From: Candidatus Brevundimonas phytovorans
GTDB taxonomy: Bacteria > Pseudomonadota > Alphaproteobacteria > Caulobacterales > Caulobacteraceae
Reading direction: 5' to 3'
NCBI GenBank assembly: GCA_029203145.1
Contig: CP119309.1
Span: 1,017,001-1,081,000 of the forward strand
Length of the DNA stretch: 64,000 bases
Positions within the stretch are counted from its first letter, which is position 1; each line of letters opens with the position of its first letter. Of the stretch, positions 17,780 through 26,512 are shown one piece after another. The notes under the pieces were generated by a model. That model did not search any database. It saw only the letters and a program-made list of their open reading frames with translations, and was not told the origin of the DNA. The position numbers were made by a program, and so were the translations under genes.

Positions 17780-17937
17780 GACTCTTCCTCTTCGTTGCTG
17801 GGCTCAAATGGCGCGGCGCGAGCAATGGTTCCGCTTGTGAGGACCGGTGCCCTTCGGATGAAGACGGCCTTGCCCGATGGCCGTCATTTAAGTTCGCTTC
17901 CAGTCTTTGGAACCTGAGCCAATGAGGAGCCGTTCGG

Positions 17938-18044
17938 GCCGGACAGCATCAGCTGTTCGAGCGGTGGTCCGGCCATCGGCGCCGCTCACCCTCTATCGAG
18001 TTGAACCCATCCTTGCCCCTCGTCCGGATCGGCGAGGGGTTTTT
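17938..18044 (+). ncRNA. Candidate structured RNA ending in an intrinsic terminator
   Basis: There is no coding frame on this strand, yet two stems occur in order: GCCGGAC (17938-17944) with GTCCGGC (17967-17973), and CCCCTCG (18016-18022) with CGAGGGG (18033-18039) followed by five T. The T-tract marks a plus-strand terminator with no plus-strand gene before it; both flanking genes are on the minus strand. A small RNA, or an RNA antisense to the 3' end of the next gene, would explain it. The 5' end is unknown. Confidence 0.35.
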
Positions 18045-18046
18045 CG

Positions 18047-18277
18047 TCAGTGGTCCAGCGCGCCTTGTTCAATCAAACCCTTGACCACCTTGTCCTCGAG
18101 GGAGGCGGCGACTTCACGCGCGAAAGCGCGCTGGGCCTGATCCTCGTCTAAGATCACCCGCTCGGGCGTGTTTCGGCTACTGGTCAGTCGGTAGAAGGTT
18201 TCATCCTTCTGGCGCGCAGAGAGACGCTTGATACGCTCCAGCTTCACGCCCGCATGGGCTCGAACCATCTTCTTCAT
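18047..18277 (-). CDS. Small conserved-looking hypothetical protein
   Basis: 76 residues, charged and predicted helical (LERIKRLSARQKDETFYRL, then AFAREVAASLEDKVVKGLI). The ATG follows a strong AGGAGGTC site, which supports translation. No domain is recognised. A monocistronic cytosolic protein is likely. Confidence 0.6.
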   Translation of the reverse strand: MKKMVRAHAGVKLERIKRLSARQKDETFYRLTSSRNTPERVILDEDQAQRAFAREVAASLEDKVVKGLIEQGALDH

Positions 18278-18436
18278 GAGGACCTCCTGTCTGGGGATTC
18301 AGACCGAGAGGACGGCTTTGGTTCCCGGTTCGAGGACCTCGTGCTCACCTGGCGCGCAGAGTCGGGGAGAATGCCGGCGCTTTTCGAGGCGCGGGGTTTT
18401 GAGGCAATATGACGCTCGGCTTTGAGGGAGGACGCC

Positions 18437-18622
18437 GTGGGTGATTGCGAGACTGAGTTTGTGGACCCGTTGGAGACGCTGCGGCGACGTGCGCGGGCCA
18501 CGCCACGTCTCATTCAGGACGAGGAATGGCGGATTGAGATGACAGCGGCGATCGCGGCGGCCCGGGCCTGCGGCGTCAGCTCCGAAACCCTGGCCGATTT
18601 CGAAGCCCTGTTGCGCGGATGA
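18437..18622 (+). CDS. Small hypothetical protein, coupled to a membrane peptide
   Basis: 61 residues from a GTG preceded by GAGGGAGGA; a TTG at 18422 overlaps that ribosome site and is less likely. Soluble, helical and acidic/Arg-rich (DPLETLRRRARATPRLIQDE, then EMTAAIAAARACGVSSETL). Its stop overlaps the ATG of the next gene (ATGA), so the two are co-translated. No family known to me. Confidence 0.55.
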   Translation: MGDCETEFVDPLETLRRRARATPRLIQDEEWRIEMTAAIAAARACGVSSETLADFEALLRG

Positions 18623-18732
18623 GGGCCGTCACCCTTCAGCGAGGCTTGTTTGTGGTCTTCATCGCCACCGCCGGGGTCATTTTTATAGCGAGCGGGGTCG
18701 TGCTGGCGCGGGGCGTTTCGATTCTGCTTTGA
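18619..18732 (+). CDS. 37-residue single-pass membrane peptide
   Basis: ATG at 18619 inside the previous stop, TGA at 18730-18732. After MRAVTLQR comes one long hydrophobic helix (GLFVVFIATAGVIFIASGVV) and a short tail (LARGVSILL). The coupling and hydrophobicity argue for a real small membrane protein. A strong terminator follows 66 bases later. Confidence 0.5.
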   Translation: MRAVTLQRGLFVVFIATAGVIFIASGVVLARGVSILL

Positions 18733-18798
18733 CGGGGAACCACGGCGACGCTTTGCGAGTTTTCTCGGGCGTATTCTCCTGGGGAGGAGAATCGAGGA

Positions 18799-18849
18799 AC
18801 GGCCCGGCAGCGCAACAGCCCCCCTTTGCGGCGCTCCGGGCCGTTTTTT
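18799..18849 (+). terminator. Intrinsic terminator of the small-protein operon
   Basis: ACGGCCCGG (18799-18807) pairs with CCGGGCCGT (18836-18844); an inner AGCGC/GCGCT stem extends it, then six T. Just upstream, ATTCTCCT and AGGAGAAT form a second perfect hairpin with a GGGG loop. A short stable RNA from this segment is possible. Confidence 0.75.
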
Positions 18850-18905
18850 GTCTCTGACAGGGTCCGGCCTCAAACCATTGTGCAGCTTGCCGTGATCTCG
18901 CGGCA

Positions 18906-18996
18906 CTATCTGTTGTCGTGATCCTGAGGGTCGTTGTTCGGACCGCCAGGCCTCGAGGTCCTTCGAGTTCTCAGGTTTGGGTCGGGTATCGGACAT
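18906..18996 (-). pseudogene. Frameshifted remnant of the small hydrophilic protein family
   Basis: Begins MSDTRPKPENSKDLEA and, after a one-base shift, ends GPNNDPQDHDNR before a stop. The protein at 21825-21998 begins [11 protein letters not shown] and has [11 protein letters not shown], and the DNA around GGTCCGAAC is nearly the same. It is therefore a decayed paralog. Confidence 0.5.
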
Positions 18997-19112
18997 AGCG
19001 ACGTCCTCAACTGCCGGTTGCCCTCGCGCGTTCGACGGTGGCGGTGCACGAGAGTTGGGTTTCGGGCGGGACTGGCCAGACGGAAACCAGGGCCGCCGGG
19101 GTGGCGAACAGG

Positions 19113-19140
19113 AAAAAGGCCCCGGCGACGACCGGGGCCT
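19113..19140 (-). terminator. Intrinsic terminator of the DUF1328 gene
   Basis: On the minus strand AGGCCCCGGT pairs with CCGGGGCCT and runs into TTTTTCC. It lies 25 bases beyond the DUF1328 stop. Confidence 0.8.
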
Positions 19141-19164
19141 GTTCGGTGCGACTGAAGCAGGGCG

Positions 19165-19341
19165 TCAGATTCGCGGACCGCGTCCGCGCATGCCTCCAAC
19201 GACCAGAGAGACCACGAAAAGGATGACGGCGATGATGGCGACGAATTTCGCAATCTCGAACGACATGCCCGAAATGCCGCCGAAGCCGAGCACGGCGGCG
19301 ACAAGGGCGATGATGAAGAAGATGATGGCCCAACGAAGCAT
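19165..19341 (-). CDS. DUF1328 small membrane protein
   Basis: 58 residues: [44 protein letters not shown]. Two hydrophobic helices separated by a Gly/Ser turn match the DUF1328 (YtjA-like) family in length and order. AGAGGA lies upstream of the ATG. It is an inner-membrane protein of unknown function, common in proteobacteria and often stress-associated. Transcribed alone, with its own terminator. Confidence 0.85.
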   Translation of the reverse strand: MLRWAIIFFIIALVAAVLGFGGISGMSFEIAKFVAIIAVILFVVSLVVGGMRGRGPRI

Positions 19342-19719
19342 GGAACGGTCCTCTGAACATTGTTGACGGAGGTGAAACTTCGACACCTCCATGCCGATCA
19401 TTCCACTGCCGACCAACGCCCTGAATGCTTTGACCGTTCCTTTCCTGTTGGACGGCGTCCGCAGTCTGAAATCCCATGCAGAACGTCTCTGAAGGCGGCG
19501 CGGGGGCTGAGGCGCTTTGTCGTCGTGGGGTGCGGACATTACGCCCGTCTGTCGGTTGGGAGCGCGGCTCTGGTTCAGGGCCAGCAGATCTGGCTCGAAA
19601 TCGGATCCGCAAGCTTGGCGCGGGCCGTGTCGGTAGGGCGCAGGGCGTTGGCCCAGGGTGAACTCGCCTATGGGCCTGATAGCCGGTCCGCTGCAGAAGA
19701 TTAGGATGTCGGGTCCGGC
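19342..19719. other. Intergenic stretch, nothing recognised
   Basis: 378 bp between the DUF1328 gene and the flavodoxin-fold gene, both minus strand. Short frames exist but have no supporting start site or recognisable protein. The DUF1328 promoter should lie at the left end. Confidence 0.4.
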
Positions 19720-20328
19720 CTAACCGGGGTAGGGGCTGCCTTTCAGCACGGCGGCAAGATGAGCGGCGTTGGCGGCCAGCATCTTCGCGGTTTTGGCGAC
19801 GGCCTCAGGCGTTTGCGGCAGGTCCTGGAAATCGGTGGAGCCCATGGCTTCGCCCACCCAGTAACAGGCGCCCACGGCCGGAATGGTCCAGCCGACATCG
19901 TTGAGGGCCTGGAACAGCTGGGCCGAGGTCGCGTGGGCGCCATCCTCATTTCCGACGATCGCCGCCACGGCTATCTTGGAATAGCTAGGCATGCGGCCCT
20001 GATCGTCGATCTCGTCCAGGAAGGCGTCCATCCGCTCAAAGACGCGCTTGGCGACGCTGGAAGCCTGGCCCAGCCAGATTGGCGTGCCGAAGATCAGGAT
20101 GTCGGCCGCCAGAATCTGCTCGCGAAGGCGAGGCCAGTCGTCACCCTCGCCCTCGTCGGACGTGACGCCGGGCGCTATGGCGTAGTCGGCCATACGAAGG
20201 GTGTCGGCGACCCGGACATCCTTTTCCTCGAGAGCGGCCGTGATAAGGGCGATCATGGCGTCGGTAGAGCTACGGCCTCCGCGGGTGAGCTTGAGGCTGC
20301 AATTGATCGGTTGGGCAGTCAGCGCCAT
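19720..20328 (-). CDS. Flavodoxin-fold NAD(P)H-dependent oxidoreductase
   Basis: 202 residues. Flavodoxin/NADPH-dependent FMN reductase fold: an N-terminal strand with a phosphate-binding region (LTRGGRSSTDAMIALI), LAADILIFGTPIWLGQAS for FMN binding, and VAAIVGNEDGAHATSAQLF for the isoalloxazine edge. Expected to bind FMN and reduce quinones or other acceptors in the cytosol. AGGATCC precedes the ATG. It is divergent from the Crp/Fnr gene, which might regulate it; that is only positional. Confidence 0.85.
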   Translation of the reverse strand: MALTAQPINCSLKLTRGGRSSTDAMIALITAALEEKDVRVADTLRMADYAIAPGVTSDEGEGDDWPRLREQILAADILIFGTPIWLGQASSVAKRVFERMDAFLDEIDDQGRMPSYSKIAVAAIVGNEDGAHATSAQLFQALNDVGWTIPAVGACYWVGEAMGSTDFQDLPQTPEAVAKTAKMLAANAAHLAAVLKGSPYPG

Positions 20329-20693
20329 GGGAAGGATCCTGTGATGTTGCGTTTGAACCCTGGAGACAGAGAGTCTGTTCCGGTTGTTCGCACCGGTTCG
20401 GAACGCAATCCGGTCGCCCTGATCGATCCTGCCCTCACCCTGCTAAGTGCGGAAAGAGCCGTTCTGCAGGGGCCAGCTCCGCAGGCCCAGCGCCGACCTT
20501 TTCGTCATGCAGAAATCTATCCGCCGTATCCCCGGCCGCCCATACCCGGGCAGGCTCAAGGCCTATTGCAGCAGAAACCTAACTTACATTCGGTTCTACG
20601 ATCCGCTTCTAGGTTATGGTGAAAAATCGCTGAAGGGTATTTGAGTCGTCCAGCTATCTGGTTTCCGAAGGGGAGCGACCGACCTATTGCGCT
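20329..20693. other. Intergenic stretch with probable 5' debris of the Crp/Fnr gene
   Basis: Holds the flavodoxin-gene promoter side and, at 20600-20693, sequence that reads as the missing Crp/Fnr N-terminus in shifted frames: FYDPLLGYGEKSLKGI, then after an in-frame stop SSSYLVSEGERPTYCAV, which leads straight into the regulator. Confidence 0.45.
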
Positions 20694-21269
20694 GTGTTGT
20701 TATCTGGCTTCGCCTACCGACAGAAGCAGACGAGCGGCGGTGCACGACAAATCGTGTCCATCCACATTCCGGGCGAGGCGTTGGACTTCCAACACCTCTT
20801 TCTTGATGTCGCTGACCATAGCATCCAGATGTTGACCCGGGGCGAGGTTGCGCTGATCGCTATGCGCGACCTGCAGGCCGCCGTCGAAGGCAACCCCTCG
20901 CTAAACCGCGCCATCACCCGGCGCATCCTGGTTGAGGCGTCGATCTTCCGAGAGTGGGTCCTCAATGTCGGCCGGCGGGATGCGCGCAGCCGCATGGCCC
21001 ACCTTCTGTGCGAGTTCGCTATACGTCTCCGCGTCGCTGGCATGACCGGCGACCACGCCTATGAACTGCCTATCACTCAAGAGCAGTTCGCCGACGCCGT
21101 CGGTCTGACCTCAGTCCACGTCAACCGAACTCTGCGATCCATGAGTGCTCAAGGTTTTGTGGTGCGCGACAGACGGACGATTTTTATACCGTCCTGGCAG
21201 CGCTTGGCGGAAATTGCTGATTTCAACGAGCGCTATCTGCACCTGAGGACCGAACCGCTAAGCAGGTGA
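20694..21269 (+). CDS. Crp/Fnr-family regulator, 5'-truncated or frameshifted
   Basis: 191 residues from a GTG at 20694, against ~230-250 usual for the family. Cyclic-nucleotide-binding-like core (LLSGFAYRQKQTSGG, IVSIHIPGEALDFQHLF), dimer helix (REWVLNVGRRDARSRMAHLL) and HTH (LPITQEQFADAVGLTSVHVN, RTLRSMSAQGFV). The upstream bases continue the domain in the same frame (YLVSEGERPTYCAV) but meet a TGA at 20632-20634 before any start, while the frame next to it carries a plausible N-terminus. One indel near 20635 would restore a full-length protein; otherwise the first beta strands of the sensor are lost and function is doubtful. Confidence 0.7.
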   Translation: MLLSGFAYRQKQTSGGARQIVSIHIPGEALDFQHLFLDVADHSIQMLTRGEVALIAMRDLQAAVEGNPSLNRAITRRILVEASIFREWVLNVGRRDARSRMAHLLCEFAIRLRVAGMTGDHAYELPITQEQFADAVGLTSVHVNRTLRSMSAQGFVVRDRRTIFIPSWQRLAEIADFNERYLHLRTEPLSR

Positions 21270-21508
21270 CCTGTACAGAAACGGCGGTCTACTGGCGTGC
21301 CTTTTCCTTCTGAGCTGGATGAGCCCATGCGTCTCCGGAGCGTTATTTCCGGCGGCATAGCGCCTGAGATTTGCTCCGTGATGTCGATCAGTCACAGACG
21401 CATTCTTCCGGTCCAGTCGTCGTAATCTGGGGACGCAGCTTGCCGATGTTGGGGATCGCCGATCCCGGCCCAGGCAAGCGACGCTCAGTGAAGTTCTGCT
21501 GATCGGTG

Positions 21509-21539
21509 AAAAAGAAGACGCCCGCCCTTTGGGACGGGC
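21509..21539 (-). terminator. Terminator of the small hydrophilic-protein operon
   Basis: GCCCGTCCC and GGGCGGGC with an AAA loop on the minus strand, then GTCTTCTTTTTC. It lies just after the stop at 21549. Confidence 0.75.
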
Positions 21540-21548
21540 ATCACAGGT

Positions 21549-21812
21549 TCAGGACGGCATTTCCTGCCCTTGTCCGCGTTGGGCTTCCTGCGGATCGCCT
21601 TCGGGGGCCGTGTCGGCCTGGACCTTGGTGAGGTTGCCGTTTTCGTCTGACAGGAAGTCTGCGGCTCGTTTGTCGCCACTCCGGTCGAGCGTGGCTTCTC
21701 GAGCCGCTTGCTTCTGCAGGCTGTCTTCACCCTGGCCAATACCCGCCGTGTCGGTCTTTCCAGGCTGACGCCGCTTCTGATCGGGGTCGGGATCGGATCT
21801 TGCGCTGGTCAT
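21549..21812 (-). CDS. Small hydrophilic, probably disordered protein 1
   Basis: 87 residues, almost no hydrophobic core, rich in D, Q, R, G and P. Contains DSLQKQAAREAT, the motif shared with the two upstream genes, then AADFLSDENGNLTKVQAD. GGGAGG precedes the ATG. It is the last gene of a three-gene minus-strand set ending at a terminator. No known domain; composition recalls hydrophilic stress proteins, which is inference. Confidence 0.65.
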   Translation of the reverse strand: MTSARSDPDPDQKRRQPGKTDTAGIGQGEDSLQKQAAREATLDRSGDKRAADFLSDENGNLTKVQADTAPEGDPQEAQRGQGQEMPS

Positions 21813-21824
21813 ATGGACCTCCCT

Positions 21825-21998
21825 TCAATCAGGATTTGCGATCGGAGTTGCTGTCGAGGGCCGCTCCCGATCTTCTTCAGAATCTTCACCTTCGGCCTTG
21901 GACGTCTCCCGTCGAGCTTGTTGCTGAAGGCTGTCGTGGTCCTGTGGATCGTCGTTCGGACCAGCGTTGTTGTCTTGAGTCGGTCGAGGATCGCTCAT
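21825..21998 (-). CDS. Small hydrophilic, probably disordered protein 2
   Basis: 57 residues from the ATG at 21998 ([11 protein letters not shown]); an in-frame start at 22052 would overlap the upstream gene. Contains [20 protein letters not shown] and an acidic stretch [13 protein letters not shown] decayed paralog lies at 18906-18996. Twelve bases separate it from protein 1. Confidence 0.6.
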   Translation of the reverse strand: MSDPRPTQDNNAGPNDDPQDHDSLQQQARRETSKAEGEDSEEDRERPSTATPIANPD

Positions 21999-21999
21999 C

Positions 22000-22200
22000 T
22001 CAGGCGCCGGCCCCGAAGCCGTCGGGCCCGCCTGCGCCGGCAGAGCCTTCACCGCCAGTGGCAGGGGCCGGATCGTCCTTGCCCGGCTGTCGCTGAGCCT
22101 GATCCCGAAGGTTCTCCCGCTGCTGCGGGTTTTCGTCGGGCTGCGGCGTTGTGGCGGACGGATCCTGCTCTTGATCGCGTTCCGGTTGGACGTCAGTCAT
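22000..22200 (-). CDS. Small hydrophilic, probably disordered protein 3
   Basis: 66 residues from the ATG at 22200 ([13 protein letters not shown]), preceded by GAGGGAGA. Contains [13 protein letters not shown], matching the SLQxQAxRE motif of its neighbours, and a Gly/Ala tail. First gene of the set; its promoter must lie in 22201-22578, which it shares with ligD. Confidence 0.6.
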   Translation of the reverse strand: MTDVQPERDQEQDPSATTPQPDENPQQRENLRDQAQRQPGKDDPAPATGGEGSAGAGGPDGFGAGA

Positions 22201-22578
22201 GTCTGTCTCCCTCAATGGTTACAGGAAACCAAGCGTCAGGAGCCGGGGCCGTTCCTACGGCTGCGCTACACGAAAAGTTTGAAAACGCCGGGGAACCCGA
22301 CTGCCACAGCCTCGACCGATGAGGCGTCGCGCTGGCGGTGGTCCCCAGCGAAGACGGCCGCTCAACCTTCTGACGGCCTGTCGTTCCACTGCTCGGCGCA
22401 CCGTTCTGTCAACATAGAAAGACGGCACGTTCAGGCCGCCTTGGCCCGGATGATCGGCAGTACGGATAGGGCAGGAGGCTGCACGATGCGCCTGCGTCGA
22501 CAAGACGTCATTGGCGGGCGTGACAGGATCATTAGGCGAGACCGGCCGTTCCCTGCAACGGACAAGCCGGAGGATGGA
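22201..22578. other. Divergent promoter region of the hydrophilic-protein set and ligD
   Basis: 378 bp, no supported gene. The plus frame open into ligD begins before this region but lacks ligase similarity here. Both flanking transcripts must start in it. Confidence 0.45.
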
Positions 22579-25200
22579 ATGACGACCGCCAAGCTCGCTG
22601 CCTACAAGAGCATGAGGGACTTCTCGAAGACAGCGGAGCCGTCAGGCGAGCAAGTTAGCGTGGGGCCGTCCGCAGCCCTGCGCTTCGTGATCCAGAAGCA
22701 TGCCGCCAGCCATCTTCATTTTGACTTGCGTCTGGAATGGGAAGGCAGCTTCCGCTCATGGGCTGTGCCGAAAGGCCCGTCGCTGGATCCCGGGGACCGC
22801 AGGCTGGCCATGGAGGTGGAGGACCACCCTCTCGACTACGGCGATTTCGAAGGCACGATTCCCAAGGGCCAGTATGGCGGGGGAACCGTCATGCTCTGGG
22901 ACCGGGGTTACTGGGCGCCCGAAAAGGGATTTGAAGCCGTGAGCGCCGCGCTCGCCAAGGGCGAACTGAAGTTCGTTATGGAAGGGGAGCGGATGCATGG
23001 GTCCTGGGTCCTCGTGCGGATGAAATCCGACGAGAGGAAGAAGACCAAACCTGCATGGATGCTCATCAAGCACCGTGACGAAGGCGCCGTCGAGGGCAAT
23101 GCCGGCGGACCTGATGACGCTGATCGTTCGGTCGCCTCCGGGCGCACGATGGAGGAAATCGCCGGCGGCAAACGAAAGGCCGTAAAGCCCTTTTTGACCC
23201 GGAAGGGCCCTGACGCCGGCGCCGTATGGGAGAGCGCGCGGGCGACCCATTCGACAGTCAGTCCGGCGCCTCGTCGCGGAAAGGCTGTCGCCAGGCCTTC
23301 TGCGGCCACTGCGCTTCCCGAATTCATCGAGCCTCAGCTGACCATGTCGTCTGCGAAGCCGCCGCGCGGGCCTGATTGGGCGCATGAGATCAAGTTTGAC
23401 GGCTACCGCATGCAGCTTCGGACGGAGAAGGGAAGGGCTGCGATCCGGACACGAAAGGGACTCGACTGGTCGCGGAAGTTTCCCGAGATCGTGTCAGCCG
23501 GCGCCGAACTGACCGACGGAATTGTGGACGGGGAGGTGGTGGCGCTGGATCATGCCGGCGCTCCTGATTTTGCGGCGCTGCAGGCTGCGATCTCCGAAGG
23601 AGGCACACGGGACCTTGTTTTCTTCGCCTTCGATCTTCTGTTCAGCAAAGGGGAAGACTTGCGGGACATGCCGCTTTCCGAACGCAAGGCACGCCTTGCA
23701 ACTGCGCTTTCCGGTGCGCCGACCAACCTGCGCTTTGTCGATCATTTCGTTTCGGCGGGGGATGCTGTCCTGCAATCCGCCTGCCGCATGGATCTGGAAG
23801 GCATAGTGTCGAAGCGGCTCGACGCGCCCTATCAGTCAGGCCGCAGCGCCACCTGGACGAAGTCCAAATGCCGTCAGGGGCACGAAGTCGTCATCGCCGG
23901 ATGGACGACGACAGGCGACGCCTTCCGTTCTCTTATTGCTGGCGTCTACAGGAACGGCGAACTTGTCCATGTCGGGCGGATCGGAACGGGCTTCGGTCGC
24001 GATACGGTGGCGCGCATCATGCCGCGCCTGAAGGCTCTTGAGACCGGGCAGAGCCCCTTTAAGGGCAAGATGAGCCCCAGGAAGACGGCCGGAGTCCACT
24101 GGATCCGACCCGAACTGGTGGCGGAAATCGAGTACGCGGGATTCACCGGCGACGGGGCGATCCGCCAGGCGGCTTTCAAGGGACTTCGCGAAGACAAGCC
24201 GGCCGCTGAGGTGCAAGCAGAGGTTCCGGCGCCCGCCAAGACGACGGTTCTCATTGACCCGGAGGCAGCTGAGCTTAGCACGCGGGTCGTCAAGCCGCGG
24301 GGCTCAGCCTCTGTCATGGGAATGACTATCTCGAATGCTGACAAACCTCTTTGGCCGGACGACGGGCAGGGCGGTCCTGTCACCAAGAAGGACCTCGCAG
24401 AATACTATGCAGCGGTCGGCGAGTGGATGCTGCAGCACGTAAAGGGCCGCCCCTGTTCCATTATCCGGATGCCTGACGGCATAGAGGGCGAGCAGAAGTT
24501 CTTTCAACGGCATTCGGGCAAGGGGCAGTCCAACCTGATCACCGAGGTAGAGGTGCGGGGGGACAAGAAGCCCTACCTGCAATTTGACCGGGTCGAGGCC
24601 CTTGTGGCCGCCGCCCAGGTCGGCGCTCTGGAACTGCACCCGTGGAACTGCGCGCCCTTTGCGCCGCTCCAGCCAGGGCGTCTGGTTTTCGATCTCGATC
24701 CTGCCCCCGATGTGGCGTTCGAGGCCGTCATAGAAGGCGCCAAGGAAATCCGTGATCGACTGGACCGGCTGGGCCTGGTCAGCTTCTGCAAAACGACGGG
24801 GGGTAAGGGATTGCATGTTGTGACCCCCGTAATCGCCGAGGGGATCGACTGGGACACGGCCAAGACCTTTGCGCGAGACGTCTGCAAGCGCATGGCGGCG
24901 GAAGCCCCGGACCGCTATCTCATCACCATGGCGAAGAAGGATCGGACAGGAAGGATCTTCCTCGACTATCTGCGCAATGATCGCATGGCGACGGCGGTAG
25001 CCCCCCTGTCTCCGAGAGGCCGCCTAGGGGCGCCTGTTTCTATGCCGCTGAACTGGAGCCAGGTGAAACGCGGGCTGGACCCGCTTCGATTTACCGTGCG
25101 CAGCGCGCCCGCCCTCGTCCGCAAGCTTACGGCCTGGGAGGATTATGATCAGTCAGCACGTCCTCTTGCCGTTGCGATCGAGCGTCTAGGCCGGGCCTGA
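22579..25200 (+). CDS. ligD: ATP-dependent DNA ligase D (PE-Lig-Pol)
   Basis: 873 residues from the ATG at 22579 with GGAGG 5 bases upstream; the longer open frame adds 136 unrelated codons. Three domains in the order found in Pseudomonas LigD. First, 3'-phosphoesterase ([39 protein letters not shown]). Second, ATP ligase with the nucleotidyl Lys in EIKFDGYRM, then VDGEVVALD and [18 protein letters not shown]. Third, an archaeo-eukaryotic primase-type polymerase ([18 protein letters not shown] with its metal-binding Asp pair, [20 protein letters not shown]). LigD repairs double-strand breaks with Ku in non-homologous end joining; no ku gene lies in this window. Confidence 0.97.
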   Translation: MTTAKLAAYKSMRDFSKTAEPSGEQVSVGPSAALRFVIQKHAASHLHFDLRLEWEGSFRSWAVPKGPSLDPGDRRLAMEVEDHPLDYGDFEGTIPKGQYGGGTVMLWDRGYWAPEKGFEAVSAALAKGELKFVMEGERMHGSWVLVRMKSDERKKTKPAWMLIKHRDEGAVEGNAGGPDDADRSVASGRTMEEIAGGKRKAVKPFLTRKGPDAGAVWESARATHSTVSPAPRRGKAVARPSAATALPEFIEPQLTMSSAKPPRGPDWAHEIKFDGYRMQLRTEKGRAAIRTRKGLDWSRKFPEIVSAGAELTDGIVDGEVVALDHAGAPDFAALQAAISEGGTRDLVFFAFDLLFSKGEDLRDMPLSERKARLATALSGAPTNLRFVDHFVSAGDAVLQSACRMDLEGIVSKRLDAPYQSGRSATWTKSKCRQGHEVVIAGWTTTGDAFRSLIAGVYRNGELVHVGRIGTGFGRDTVARIMPRLKALETGQSPFKGKMSPRKTAGVHWIRPELVAEIEYAGFTGDGAIRQAAFKGLREDKPAAEVQAEVPAPAKTTVLIDPEAAELSTRVVKPRGSASVMGMTISNADKPLWPDDGQGGPVTKKDLAEYYAAVGEWMLQHVKGRPCSIIRMPDGIEGEQKFFQRHSGKGQSNLITEVEVRGDKKPYLQFDRVEALVAAAQVGALELHPWNCAPFAPLQPGRLVFDLDPAPDVAFEAVIEGAKEIRDRLDRLGLVSFCKTTGGKGLHVVTPVIAEGIDWDTAKTFARDVCKRMAAEAPDRYLITMAKKDRTGRIFLDYLRNDRMATAVAPLSPRGRLGAPVSMPLNWSQVKRGLDPLRFTVRSAPALVRKLTAWEDYDQSARPLAVAIERLGRA

Positions 25201-25616
25201 GCTCAGGCCGTGCGGATGAGCGTATAAGCCAAAGAATGCGGGCGAAGGTCCGCGGCGGACGGTCTCTACGGCTGCGGCCGGCTGGCGGACGAGATAACCT
25301 TGAGGCCTCTACGAGACGGGATAATTTTTTTCAAAGTAACGCTCCGTATGGTATTCTGCATCTCTGGATGCATCCTGCCGGTTCGGCTGGAAAACTGGTG
25401 GTCCCGTGTTGTCAATACGTCTCGAAAGATGACGTAATCACGCGTTTTTTACATCGGTTAATTTTCTCAATGTTTTCAGAATACTTGAATTTCGTCGGTT
25501 TCTGGATCAGCGTTAGCTGGTCGAGCTTGAGGGAAATTTCTGTAAATACAAATAGTTATACGGGTTTTGCGCCATCGCGTGGGAGTGAGGGAAGCCCGCG
25601 TCGGCGGAGGCTGCCG
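25201..25616. other. AT-richer intergenic segment at the left border of the catabolic cluster
   Basis: 416 bp without a gene and lower in GC than both sides (for example 25315-25345 and 25440-25570). It ends in the direct repeat at 25571-25600. The open frame through it has no recognisable content. It separates ligD from the convergent SDR. Confidence 0.5.
25571..25600 (+). repeat. Border direct repeat, left copy
   Basis: GTGGGAGTGAGGGAAG within a 30-bp block that matches 61844-61873 at 26 of 30 positions, same orientation. It lies immediately before the first gene of the catabolic cluster. It could be an attachment-site scar, a duplicated junction or a shared regulatory site. Confidence 0.5.
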
Positions 25617-26297
25617 CTAGACGCGCCCCTTGACCGGCAGGAGCGCGCCCGTCACCGCCGAGGCGGCGTCGCTGGCGAGGAAGAGCATGGCCGCCGCCAG
25701 CTCACTCGGCTGGACCCAGGTCGAGAAGTCGGAGTCGGCCATGTCGGCGCGGTTGGCGGGGGTGTCGATGATGGAGGGCAGGACGGCGTTGACAGTCAGG
25801 GCGGTCGCCTTGGTCTCTTCGGCCAGGGCTTCGGTCAGCTTATGCACGCCGGCCTTTGAAGCGGCATAGGCGCCCATGCCGGCGCCGGCCTGAAGCGCGC
25901 CCAGGGCGCCGACGTTGACGATGCGTCCGGCGGTCGATTGCGACAGATGGGGCAGGGCGGCGCGACAGGCGTTCAGCACCGTCGTCAGGTTCATCCGGTG
26001 CATCCGCTCCCAGTTCTCCAGCGGGCCGTCGGTCATCTGCCAGACGAAACCGCCGACCGCGTTCAGCAGGCAGTCGATGCGGCCAAACCGCTGAACCACG
26101 GCGTCGATGGCGCTCGCGGCGGCGGCGGGATCGGTCAGGTCGACGCCGCCGAGGCGCATCCAGTCGTCGCCGTCAGCACGCTCAACGGGACCGAAGTCGA
26201 TGGCGGCCACCGCGTCGCCGCGCGCCAGGGCGGCGTCCGCGATGGCCCGTCCGAGCACGCCTGATGCGCCGGTGATCACTGTGACTCGCTTGCTCAT
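25617..26297 (-). CDS. Short-chain dehydrogenase/reductase
   Basis: 226 residues from the ATG at 26297 (MSKRVTVITGASGVLGRAI); a longer in-frame start adds a basic 19-residue stretch with no support. Classical SDR marks: TGASGVLG for NAD(P) binding, LLNAVGG, and catalytic Y-x3-K in AAYAASKAG-like context (GAYAASKAGVHKL). Cytosolic NAD(P)-dependent oxidoreductase; substrate unknown, probably a ketone or alcohol of the nearby catabolic route. It points away from the enoyl-CoA hydratase across a 215-bp gap. Confidence 0.85.
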   Translation of the reverse strand: MSKRVTVITGASGVLGRAIADAALARGDAVAAIDFGPVERADGDDWMRLGGVDLTDPAAAASAIDAVVQRFGRIDCLLNAVGGFVWQMTDGPLENWERMHRMNLTTVLNACRAALPHLSQSTAGRIVNVGALGALQAGAGMGAYAASKAGVHKLTEALAEETKATALTVNAVLPSIIDTPANRADMADSDFSTWVQPSELAAAMLFLASDAASAVTGALLPVKGRV

Positions 26298-26512
26298 CGC
26301 ACTCTCTCGTATTCGGCTTTCGTGCAGCTTCGGGCGGCGGCGCGGTCGGGTCAAGGCGGGCGCCGAGCCCGGCCTTCGCCTAAAAGCCTCTCCTACGTAA
26401 ACAGTGATTTTCCAGCGAGCTTCCTCGGCGCCTAGCCGTTGTCGGAGCGGGGCTTTACCGCCTTAACTGTCTTTCCTCCGGGGCAGGTTCCCGGTGCTGA
26501 TGGATCGGCTTC

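Noticed and set aside
22171..22578. 136-codon 5' extension of ligD
   Set aside because: No similarity to ligase D and no start site; the ATG at 22579 has GGAGG and begins the conserved phosphoesterase domain.
25236..25859. 207-codon plus-strand frame across the left border repeat
   Set aside because: Second half is antisense to the SDR, first half has AT-rich non-coding composition and no domain.
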